In this document: positions 1 to 5,230 of the stretch, in pieces
Layout of the letters: every line of letters begins with the position of its first letter
How positions within the stretch are numbered: position 1 is the stretch's first letter
NCBI GenBank assembly: GCA_002501885.1
Contig: DAON01000035.1
Coordinates: 1 to 5,230 of the forward strand
Length of the DNA: 5,230 bases
Reading direction: 5' to 3'
From: Euryarchaeota archaeon UBA220
GTDB lineage: Archaea > Thermoplasmatota > Poseidoniia > Poseidoniales > Thalassarchaeaceae
Notes under the pieces: model-generated
Seen by the model: the letters and a program-made list of their open reading frames with translations, nothing else
What the model was told of the DNA's origin: nothing
Database searches by the model: none
Translations under genes and position numbers: made by a program

Positions 1-903
1 GCCCATGGAGCCTTCCTTCAGGCACAAGAGCGCCGCGAGTCCTCGATGCTAATCAGGCACGGTGAGGAAGGCTGGGTAGACAATGTGTTCGTGACCGAGT
101 CCCTAGACTCGGGTCGCCTAGTCCGCATTACGCTGAGAACAAATAAGATTCCAGAGCTTGGAGATAAGTTCGCAAGTCGCCACGGCCAGAAGGGTGTAAT
201 TGGACGCCTTGTTGATGAGAAGGACATGCCCTTTACTGAAGACGGAGTGATTCCCGATCTACTCATCAATCCTCACGCCATTCCTTCACGAATGACCGTG
301 GCCCATGTCCTTGAGATGATTGGAGGGAAGGTCGGCTCGATGGAAGGAAGAAAGATCGACGGGACTGCATTCACAGGTGAGAAAGAAGACTCACTTAGAT
401 CTGGTCTACTGAGAAATGGATACAATCACACTGGTCGAGAGTCGATGATTAATGGAGAGACAGGAGAGGCTTACACCGCCGATGTCTTTGTTGGCGTAAT
501 CTACTACCAGAGGCTGCACCACCTAGTGAGCAGCAAGCTACACGCTCGCAGTCGTGGGCGAGTGCAGATTCTAACTCGACAACCAACAGAGGGGCGTGCC
601 CGTCAAGGCGGTCTAAGATTTGGTGAGATGGAGAGAGACTGTCTGATTTCTCATGGGGCTTCGATGGTAATCAAGGATAGACTCTTGGATGAGTCTGATG
701 GCTGGGAGATGATGGTCTGCAACACATCAGGTTGCGGCCATATAGCCTACTATGATTGGAAACGCAGAACGACGGTTTGCCCCAACTGCGGGGAAAGATC
801 CGATGTACACAAGGTGCAGACTTCGTATGCATTCAAGTTGTTGCTTGACGAGATGAAGAGTCTCGGAGTGGCTATGCGATTAGAACTGGAGGACCGAAGA
901 TGA
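1..903 (+). CDS. rpoB: DNA-directed RNA polymerase subunit B (or B'), C-terminal 300 residues, 5'-truncated by window
   Basis: This is the Rpb2/beta-like second-largest subunit of archaeal RNA polymerase, which forms the active-centre cleft wall, the hybrid-binding region and part of the clamp. The frame is open from base 1, and the residues before the first Met (codon 16) already match the family, so the gene begins upstream. Numbered from the window edge, the hybrid-contacting motif GDKFASRHGQKG is at 54-65, followed by MPFTEDGVIPDLLINPHAIP. The RQPTEGRARQGGLRFGEMERDC block lies at about 193-214. A C-terminal zinc site has C240, C245, C260 and C263, and the protein ends with a typical YAFKLLLDEM clamp helix. 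The last stop overlaps the rpoA1 start. The Mg-B contacting region is upstream and not visible. Many euryarchaea split this subunit into B'' and B'; the window cannot show which form this is. The family is certain; only the fused or split state is open. Confidence 0.97.
   Translation, partial: AHGAFLQAQERRESSMLIRHGEEGWVDNVFVTESLDSGRLVRITLRTNKIPELGDKFASRHGQKGVIGRLVDEKDMPFTEDGVIPDLLINPHAIPSRMTVAHVLEMIGGKVGSMEGRKIDGTAFTGEKEDSLRSGLLRNGYNHTGRESMINGETGEAYTADVFVGVIYYQRLHHLVSSKLHARSRGRVQILTRQPTEGRARQGGLRFGEMERDCLISHGASMVIKDRLLDESDGWEMMVCNTSGCGHIAYYDWKRRTTVCPNCGERSDVHKVQTSYAFKLLLDEMKSLGVAMRLELEDRR
718..789 (+). other. RpoB C-terminal zinc-binding site, Cx4C variant
   Basis: Codons 240, 245, 260 and 263 of the visible rpoB frame encode four cysteines in the pattern C-x4-C-x14-C-x2-C. 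This is the structural zinc site of the clamp part of subunit B. The first pair in the relatives I can recall is CxxC; here CNTSGC carries two extra residues. The HIAYYD that follows is typical of the family, so the alignment is not in doubt. Confidence 0.85.
888..892 (+). promoter_or_regulatory. Shine-Dalgarno sequence of rpoA1
   Basis: GGAGG lies seven bases before the ATG at 900, inside the last codons of rpoB. It supports the 900 start of rpoA1, which is also where homology to A' begins. Confidence 0.85.
900..903 (+). promoter_or_regulatory. rpoB/rpoA1 start-stop overlap (ATGA)
   Basis: The start codon of rpoA1 and the TGA stop of rpoB share ATGA. This arrangement usually means translational coupling by termination and re-initiation, which helps keep the B and A' subunits equimolar. 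The coupling is inferred; the overlap is seen directly. Confidence 0.9.
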
Positions 904-3900
904 GCGCCCGTGATGCAGCAAAGATCCCAAAGAGGATTGAATCAATCAAATTCGGCTTGTTAGACCCTAACGAGATTCGTAAGATGTCTTCGGTTGAAAT
1001 CAAGACCGCTGACACCTACAAGGATGATGGACACGCATTCAAGCAAGGTTTGATGGATCCGAAGATGGGAGTCATCGACCCGGGAATTCGCTGTGAGACA
1101 TGCGGCAACAAGCACGACGAGTGCCCAAGTCATTTCGGACACATTGCACTAGAATTGCCCGTTATCCACATCGGTTTCACCAACCTCATTAAGATGGCAC
1201 TAAAGTCAACTTGCAACACTTGTAGCCAAGTGCTTCTGCACAGCTCACCAGAGACTCACCCTCTTGACCCTGAGAAATCTGAGCAGGATTACTACAGAGA
1301 TCGCGTCCATGACATCATGATCAAGCACGGCGTGGGTTCTAGAGAATTCAAGACCATGATTAAGGAGATTGAGAAAGAGTGTTCCAGCAAGAAGAGAACA
1401 ATTTGCATGCACTGCGGAGCAGAACAAGGCAAAATCATACTTGACAAACCGTCCACATTTAAGGAGAAGAAGGCAGACAAGGGAGAGCACAAACTCAATG
1501 CCAGGGATATCAGAGAGTGGCTTGAGAGAATCCCAGACGAGCACTTAATCTTCCTAGGCATGGACAAGGATTCCAGCAGGCCAGAGTGGACCATTATGAA
1601 GGTCCTTCCTGTACCTCCGATTACAGTCCGCCCTTCGATTACTCTCGACAGTGGGGATCGCTCTGAAGACGACCTTACTCACAAATTGGTGGATGTACTC
1701 CGAATAAATCAGCGCCTACGTGAGAATCGTGACGCTGGAGCTCCTCAACTAATCGTCGAGGATCTTTGGGAACTTCTACAATATCACTGTACGACCTACT
1801 TTGACAACCAGACTAGCGGGATTCCTCCTGCAAGACACCGCTCCGGCCGCCCATTGAAGACACTAGCCCAGCGTCTGAAGGGTAAGGAGGGGCGCTTCCG
1901 AAGCAACCTATCAGGTAAGCGTGTGAACTTCTGTGCCAGAACTGTCATCAGTCCAGATCCAAATCTGGGAATCAATGAAGTCGGTGTCCCTGAGAAGACA
2001 GCAAAGGAACTCACTGTTCCAATCCGTGTTACTGGACGAAACAGAGAGCAACTACGTCAGATGATTCTCAGAGGCCCAGATGTCCATCCAGGAGTTAACT
2101 ACATCATGCGTGGGGACAGTTTCAGAGTCAGAATTACTGACAGAACCAAGTACATATGGGCTGGATTTAGGTGCCTAAATCCGGACTGTCACTGCGGTAG
2201 CGAAGACGAGCCTTACAACGGTTTCAGACCCGATCTAAACGAGGTATTACCTGCTCCAAACTTCTTACCAGGTCTCGAATTGATGAGACAGAAGAGCAGG
2301 AATGCAATCGGTGATCTTGAAGAAGAGTGGGGTGTAGACCTTGAGGCCACAATAAACAATCTCCGCGGAGAGGATTCTAGAGGTGCATCATTGGCTGACG
2401 ATGATCCAAATGCGATTATCCACAACAGATGGAAGTGGGAACACTCCAACCCTGAAGACTACTTCCCAGACCACCTAGAGGTCCATTGCCCCCACTGTGG
2501 AAGTCCTGAGGTTGAAGACGAGTACGGTAATGTCTACCGTACTGAGGTTGAGGACAGACTCAGCACAATCGACAGAGATGGAAACCCTAAGCCAGGAGTT
2601 ATTGTCGAGAGACACTTGATTGATGGCGATGTTGCTATCTTCAACAGACAACCCTCACTTCATAGAATGTCGATGATGGTTCACGAGATTCGAGTCATGC
2701 CAGGTAAGACATTTAGGTTCAATTTGGCTGACTGTACACCCTACAACGCCGACTTCGACGGCGATGAGATGAACCTGCATGTTATCCAGAGTGAGGAAGC
2801 CAGAGCAGAAGCAAAGATTCTGATGAGAGTACAGGAGCACATCATTACTCCAAGATACGGTGGTAGCGTAATCGGTGGAATCCACGATCACATCTCTGGG
2901 GCTTACTTGTTGACAAATGGTGACCGCATTCTGCCCAAGAATCTTGTACTCGAGATTCTTGGTGCAATTGGGTGGGCCGGAGAACTCCCCGAAGAAGTTG
3001 AGAGCAACGGTATGACCGGATACCGGGGTACTGATGTTCTCGGACTAATTGTTCCTGAAGGGTTCAAACTCAACTATACTAGCAGATCCGGCGACGAGGT
3101 AACGGTAACTGACGGCATTGTCTCAGGAACAATCGATAAGAGAGGAATCGGCGCTGAAGATGGTAGATTGCTTGACGCCGTTGTCCAAACTCACGGCTCA
3201 GATGCAGGCGCAGAATTCCTTAATCGAATGACAAAGATGACTATTGCGATTTGTTCTGCAATGGGCTTCACTACTGGTATTGATGACGAAGATCTTCCTC
3301 CTGAAGCAAAGGAAGAGATTGCCCAAATCAATGAGAGGGCGAGCCGAGAGGTCGACGAGGAGTTGGAGAAGTTCGGCAAGGATGGGCGCAGGTATGAAAC
3401 TCGACCAGGCAGAACTCCACTAGAGACTCTAGAGGAAAACATCCTACAGATTCTTGACAAAGGTAAGGCGGAGTCGGGAGAGGTCGCCAAGGATCACTTA
3501 GGTTCCGACAACCCGGCCGTAATGATGGCAGTTTCTGGAGCCAGAGGTTCTATGGATAACCTAGCCATGATGGCAGGTTCAATTGGGCAGCCAAAGGTCC
3601 GTGGAAAGCGCCTAGAGAGGGGCTATCAAGATCGTGTACTACCGCACTTCCAGAGAGGAGTCAAAGGTGCAGAAGAGAAAGGATTCGTTTCCTCTTCATT
3701 CAAGCGCGGTCTTGAACCAACTGAGTTCTTCATGCTATCTGTATCGGGAAGAGAGTCATTGGTAGATACTGCAGTCAGGACAAGCAAGTCCGGATACATG
3801 CAGAGGAGACTCATCAACGCTATGGATGACCTGAAGGTTACCGATGACGGCATGAATTCAGTCCGTAATACAGCAAACAGAATCATACAGTTCGAGTATG

Positions 3901-3992
3901 GAGAGGATGGAGTAGATCCGGCTAGAAGTCGCAAGGGTTCGCCAGTAGATGTAACTCAAACTCTAGAAGACGCCCTAGGAGGTGAGAAGTAA
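900..3992 (+). CDS. rpoA1: DNA-directed RNA polymerase subunit A' (1030 residues, with a large dock-region insertion)
   Basis: A' is the N-terminal two-thirds of the Rpb1/beta'-like largest subunit and carries the catalytic Mg site for RNA synthesis. The clamp zinc site is C65, C68, C75 and H78; a second is C105, C108, C169 and C172. The lid, rudder and switch-2 block follows at about 270-355 (switch 2 at 332-351). The catalytic loop NADFDGDEMNLH has Mg-binding D618, D620 and D622. The pore and funnel region spans about 640-935 with SGARGS at 879-884, and the bridge helix is about 940-975. The protein ends just after a typical YEDGVDP-like segment, at the normal A'/A'' split. Archaeal A' is usually about 870-910 residues; the excess is explained by an insertion of about 140 residues between R404 and E570. 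No intein is present. Start at 900 is fixed by GGAGG and homology. Bridge helix and funnel carry unusual substitutions. Neighbours rpoB and rpoA2 overlap it, as in a co-translated operon. Confidence 0.98.
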   Translation: MSARDAAKIPKRIESIKFGLLDPNEIRKMSSVEIKTADTYKDDGHAFKQGLMDPKMGVIDPGIRCETCGNKHDECPSHFGHIALELPVIHIGFTNLIKMALKSTCNTCSQVLLHSSPETHPLDPEKSEQDYYRDRVHDIMIKHGVGSREFKTMIKEIEKECSSKKRTICMHCGAEQGKIILDKPSTFKEKKADKGEHKLNARDIREWLERIPDEHLIFLGMDKDSSRPEWTIMKVLPVPPITVRPSITLDSGDRSEDDLTHKLVDVLRINQRLRENRDAGAPQLIVEDLWELLQYHCTTYFDNQTSGIPPARHRSGRPLKTLAQRLKGKEGRFRSNLSGKRVNFCARTVISPDPNLGINEVGVPEKTAKELTVPIRVTGRNREQLRQMILRGPDVHPGVNYIMRGDSFRVRITDRTKYIWAGFRCLNPDCHCGSEDEPYNGFRPDLNEVLPAPNFLPGLELMRQKSRNAIGDLEEEWGVDLEATINNLRGEDSRGASLADDDPNAIIHNRWKWEHSNPEDYFPDHLEVHCPHCGSPEVEDEYGNVYRTEVEDRLSTIDRDGNPKPGVIVERHLIDGDVAIFNRQPSLHRMSMMVHEIRVMPGKTFRFNLADCTPYNADFDGDEMNLHVIQSEEARAEAKILMRVQEHIITPRYGGSVIGGIHDHISGAYLLTNGDRILPKNLVLEILGAIGWAGELPEEVESNGMTGYRGTDVLGLIVPEGFKLNYTSRSGDEVTVTDGIVSGTIDKRGIGAEDGRLLDAVVQTHGSDAGAEFLNRMTKMTIAICSAMGFTTGIDDEDLPPEAKEEIAQINERASREVDEELEKFGKDGRRYETRPGRTPLETLEENILQILDKGKAESGEVAKDHLGSDNPAVMMAVSGARGSMDNLAMMAGSIGQPKVRGKRLERGYQDRVLPHFQRGVKGAEEKGFVSSSFKRGLEPTEFFMLSVSGRESLVDTAVRTSKSGYMQRRLINAMDDLKVTDDGMNSVRNTANRIIQFEYGEDGVDPARSRKGSPVDVTQTLEDALGGEK
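1092..1133 (+). other. A' clamp zinc site (CxxC-x6-CxxH)
   Basis: C65-x2-C68-x6-C75-x2-H78 matches the first zinc site of Rpb1-like subunits in both spacing and surrounding residues (GIRCETCG before, HFGHI after). It stabilises the clamp core. It is fully canonical and shows that the extra cysteines further downstream are additional. Confidence 0.93.
1893..1952 (+). other. A' switch-2 region
   Basis: Residues 332-351 are the switch-2 segment, which contacts template DNA and couples clamp movement to nucleic acid binding. The basic residues K340, R341 and R347 are retained. S335 and C345 replace a glycine and a serine that are conserved in the Pyrococcus and yeast sequences as I recall them. 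Confidence 0.85.
2151..2594 (+). other. A' dock-region insertion with two cysteine clusters (about residues 418-565)
   Basis: In Pyrococcus A' and yeast Rpb1 about 25-30 residues separate the arginine or equivalent after the YVI/YII strand from ERH at the start of the catalytic domain. Here R404 and E570 are 165 residues apart. The flanks fit the family: G405-K417 resembles the normal dock loop, and PGVIVERHLIDGD resumes it. The spacing from E570 to catalytic D618 equals that in yeast. The insert contains C425-x4-C430-x-C432 near its start and C530-x2-C533 near its end, enough for one zinc site bridging roughly 95 residues. Between them lie a probable helix (about 455-485) and an acidic, Trp- and Tyr-containing stretch (about 500-528). 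The dock is where the TFB/TFIIB zinc ribbon binds, so a role in initiation-factor contact or RNA exit is possible but inferred. Confidence 0.8.
2751..2765 (+). other. A' catalytic Mg-binding loop DFDGD
   Basis: Codons 618-622 encode D-F-D-G-D, the universal metal-A site of multisubunit RNA polymerases, inside YNADFDGDEMNLHV. All three aspartates are present, which shows that the enzyme is catalytically competent. This site hosts inteins in some archaea; none is inserted here. Confidence 0.97.
3717..3824 (+). other. A' bridge helix, divergent N-terminal half
   Basis: Residues about 940-975 form the bridge helix that spans the cleft beside the active site. The second half (VDTAVRTSKSGYMQRRL) is canonical. 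The first half reads FFMLSVSGRES where Pyrococcus has YFFHAMGGREG and yeast has FFFHAMGGREG (recalled). L946 stands for the conserved His, S949 for the first hinge Gly and S953 for the last Gly, while G950, R951 and E952 are kept. Confidence 0.88.
3977..3985 (+). promoter_or_regulatory. Strong Shine-Dalgarno sequence of rpoA2
   Basis: AGGAGGTGA is complementary to the typical 16S rRNA 3' end and sits six bases before the ATG at 3992, within the last codons of rpoA1. It decides the start of rpoA2 and so places the unusual N-terminal extension inside the protein; the next in-frame ATG, at 4025, has no comparable site. Confidence 0.92.
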
Positions 3993-3994
3993 TG
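3990..3994 (+). promoter_or_regulatory. rpoA1/rpoA2 start-stop overlap (TAATG)
   Basis: The TAA stop of rpoA1 (3990-3992) shares its last A with the ATG of rpoA2. With the strong ribosome site just upstream, this points to coupled translation of the two halves of the largest subunit. Confidence 0.9.
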
Positions 3995-4276
3995 GTAGTC
4001 AAGAGTGCAACCAAGAAGAAACTCATGGATCTAGGTGTGTCTGAGGAGTATGCGCACAAGTTGGCCGATGATCGAAAGTGGGACGATGTTAAGATTCTAA
4101 CATCCGGACAGATTGCCCAGATTTGTGGCATTGATTCAGGAACTTCTCAAGAGATTTTCAATGTAATGGCAGCCTCAGGCAAGCGGTCTCGAGCAGCTAC
4201 CAAGACTGAGAAGACAATTGTTCGAAGAAGGCCTGCATCTAGGCGTAGGAAGAAGAAGAGCCTACCTCTTCAGGAC
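3992..4276 (+). other. A'' N-terminal extension: paired helix-hairpin-helix-like motifs plus basic linker
   Basis: Residues 14-25 (LGVSEEYAHKLA) and 45-59 (CGIDSGTSQEIFNVM) each show the hydrophobic-Gly-hydrophobic hairpin followed by a helix typical of HhH motifs. Their hairpin glycines, G15 and G46, are 31 residues apart, as in compact HhH pairs such as the N-terminal domain of RadA/Rad51 and the C-terminal domain of bacterial alpha. A linker follows (64-91) with clusters R78-R80, R84-R86 and K87-K89, very likely flexible and able to bind nucleic acid. The normal A'' body begins at about residue 100. DNA binding is inferred from fold resemblance and charge. I recall, without verification, that A'' proteins fused to an unnamed N-terminal domain have been noted in some uncultured archaea. 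Confidence 0.75.
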
Positions 4277-5230
4277 TACGACCTCGAGGCTAAGATGAGA
4301 GAGATTCTTAGGGATATTGATGTCGATGATCCAATCTATCAGCAACTTCGAGATGTATCAATCGAGATGGATGCTCCACTAACTCCTAGGATTATTGGCG
4401 ACTTGGTCGAGGGCATCAGGTCTAGAGGGATGAGCAAACTCACCAAGCCCCAAGCGAAGAAGGTTGTAGAATCTGCAATGTCTCACATGGCTGTTTCTAA
4501 GGCTGATCCTTACGAAGCAGTTGGAATCACCACAGCGCAGTCGATTGGCGAGCCTGGTACTCAGATGACCATGCGAACCTTCCACTACGCTGGTGTGGCC
4601 ACAGTCAATGTAACACAAGGTCTTCCAAGAGTTATTGAGATTGTTGATGCTAGAAAGGTACCCAAGACTCCAACGATGCTAATTTATCTTGAAGAAACCG
4701 ATTCCAAGGGCAAGCCTCTGAACACTGATGAGAAGAAAGTTAGAAGCATTGCAGCAGCCCTTGAGATGACTACTACACTCGACATTGCGCAAATCGATGT
4801 AGATGTCACACAACGACACATCACGATGAAGTTGATCAATAAGAACCTCAGGATTAAGCAGATGAATGGTGCTGAAGTTAGAGACAAACTATCGCGTGCC
4901 TTACGACTCTATATTCAAGCCGATGATGAAGACCGCCCAAAAACGCTTACGATTATCCCCGGGGTGACTAAGGAGGAAGACCTCGCCACACTCGCTACCG
5001 ATCCACCAACTTACACTGCACTATTGCAGCTAGAAGAGAAGATCAAGAAACTTAGACTCAAGGGATTGGCTGGTATTTCACGGGCTAATGTCCAAGGCCC
5101 CAGTAGGGAGACAGGAGAGTATTACATCTCAACAATTGGATCTAACTTACCTGTAGTAAGCGAGTTTTCGGGCGTTGACAGGTCTAGAACTTACACTAAC
5201 AATATCGACGAAATCAACAAGTTCCTGGGC
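3992..5230 (+). CDS. rpoA2: DNA-directed RNA polymerase subunit A'', N-terminal 413 residues, 3'-truncated by window, with N-terminal HhH-like extension
   Basis: A'' is the C-terminal third of the Rpb1-like subunit; it provides the trigger loop and completes the cleft and clamp base. The frame is open to the last base. Residues 1-95 are an extension absent from Pyrococcus A'' as I recall it. Residues about 100-176 correspond to the normal A'' N-terminal helices (SKLTKPQAKKVVE at 148-160). Then comes the conserved block VGITTAQSIGEPGTQMTMRT (177-196), with trigger-loop H198 in FHYAG and the QGLPRVIEIVDARK segment. Downstream, LRLKGLAGI (354-362), GSNL and RSRTYTNNI complete the match. By comparison with Pyrococcus about 110 residues are missing after the window end, so the whole protein should be about 520 residues against a usual 380-400. 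The start at 3992 is set by a near-ideal Shine-Dalgarno site. The subunit is certain; the role of the extension is unknown. Confidence 0.97.
   Translation, partial: MVVKSATKKKLMDLGVSEEYAHKLADDRKWDDVKILTSGQIAQICGIDSGTSQEIFNVMAASGKRSRAATKTEKTIVRRRPASRRRKKKSLPLQDYDLEAKMREILRDIDVDDPIYQQLRDVSIEMDAPLTPRIIGDLVEGIRSRGMSKLTKPQAKKVVESAMSHMAVSKADPYEAVGITTAQSIGEPGTQMTMRTFHYAGVATVNVTQGLPRVIEIVDARKVPKTPTMLIYLEETDSKGKPLNTDEKKVRSIAAALEMTTTLDIAQIDVDVTQRHITMKLINKNLRIKQMNGAEVRDKLSRALRLYIQADDEDRPKTLTIIPGVTKEEDLATLATDPPTYTALLQLEEKIKKLRLKGLAGISRANVQGPSRETGEYYISTIGSNLPVVSEFSGVDRSRTYTNNIDEINKFLG
4520..4648 (+). other. A'' trigger-loop region
   Basis: Residues 177-219 hold the mobile trigger helices. H198, equivalent to the catalytic trigger-loop His of yeast Rpb1, and M194 and R195 before it are present. 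T180-T181 stand where AA is common, and T204 stands where most archaea I recall have Glu (AEINVT). The region is otherwise canonical and uninterrupted by an intein. Confidence 0.88.

Noticed and set aside
46..903. A complete short rpoB-like gene starting at the ATG at 46
   Set aside because: The frame is open to base 1, and the 15 codons before this ATG already match subunit B, so it is the 3' end of a longer gene cut by the window.
1245..1594. Overlapping minus-strand frames with hydrophobic Leu-rich stretches resembling membrane segments
   Set aside because: Their Leu and Ser richness is the reverse complement of Lys-, Glu- and Asp-rich codons of A'. They overlap one another and have no independent support.
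2151..2594. The A' insertion as an intein
   Set aside because: Its size fits a mini-intein, but there is no His-Asn followed by Cys, Ser or Thr at its end. The only HN (in AIIHNRW) is followed by Arg. No splicing blocks are visible, and the position is not the catalytic loop where RNA polymerase inteins usually sit.
3922..4131. Minus-strand open frame across the rpoA1/rpoA2 junction
   Set aside because: It lies opposite two clearly homologous genes, has no visible ribosome site or recognisable domain, and reads as a composition-driven shadow.
3992..4276. The HhH-like segment as a separate small gene or a mis-called start
   Set aside because: It is in frame with A'' without any stop, and the strong Shine-Dalgarno site is at 3977-3985, upstream of the extension. 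I see no comparable site before the A'' body at about residue 100.
4379..4618. Minus-strand frame opposite the trigger-loop region
   Set aside because: The + strand here encodes the most conserved block of A''. The opposite frame has no family resemblance.
1..5230. A novel defence, mobile or biosynthetic system
   Set aside because: Every base belongs to the three RNA polymerase genes. There are no repeats, integrase or transposase fragments, or accessory genes in view.

Overview
The window is entirely coding on the + strand and holds a piece of an archaeal RNA polymerase operon in the order rpoB (3' end) - rpoA1 (complete) - rpoA2 (5' part). These genes encode the large catalytic subunits B, A' and A''. 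Splitting the Rpb1/beta'-like subunit into A' and A'' is an archaeal hallmark, so the source is an archaeon. The near-balanced base composition, a very long A' (1030 residues) and an A'' with an extra N-terminal domain suggest a Thermoplasmatota-type euryarchaeon, perhaps marine group II (Poseidoniales). That placement is inference from remembered family features, not from a search.

Layout: positions 1-903 are the last 300 codons of rpoB, open at the window start. rpoA1 runs 900-3992 and overlaps rpoB by four bases (ATGA). rpoA2 starts at 3992, sharing one base with the rpoA1 stop (TAATG), and runs off the window end after 413 codons. Both internal starts have strong Shine-Dalgarno sequences inside the upstream gene. 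There is no intergenic space, and I see no promoter, terminator, RNA gene, mobile element, repeat array or credible minus-strand gene.

The three products assemble into one enzyme. B supplies the hybrid-binding and C-terminal clamp parts, A' supplies the clamp, the Mg-binding aspartates and the bridge helix, and A'' supplies the trigger loop. All catalytic motifs visible here are intact, so this is a working core gene set rather than an unknown system.

The interest lies in additions to a universally conserved machine: (1) an approximately 140-residue insertion with cysteine clusters in the A' dock region; (2) an approximately 95-residue N-terminal extension on A'' with two helix-hairpin-helix-like motifs and a very basic linker; and (3) substitutions in the usually invariant first half of the A' bridge helix and in the funnel segment facing it. 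Comparisons use Pyrococcus and yeast sequences recalled from memory, so residue equivalences are approximate.
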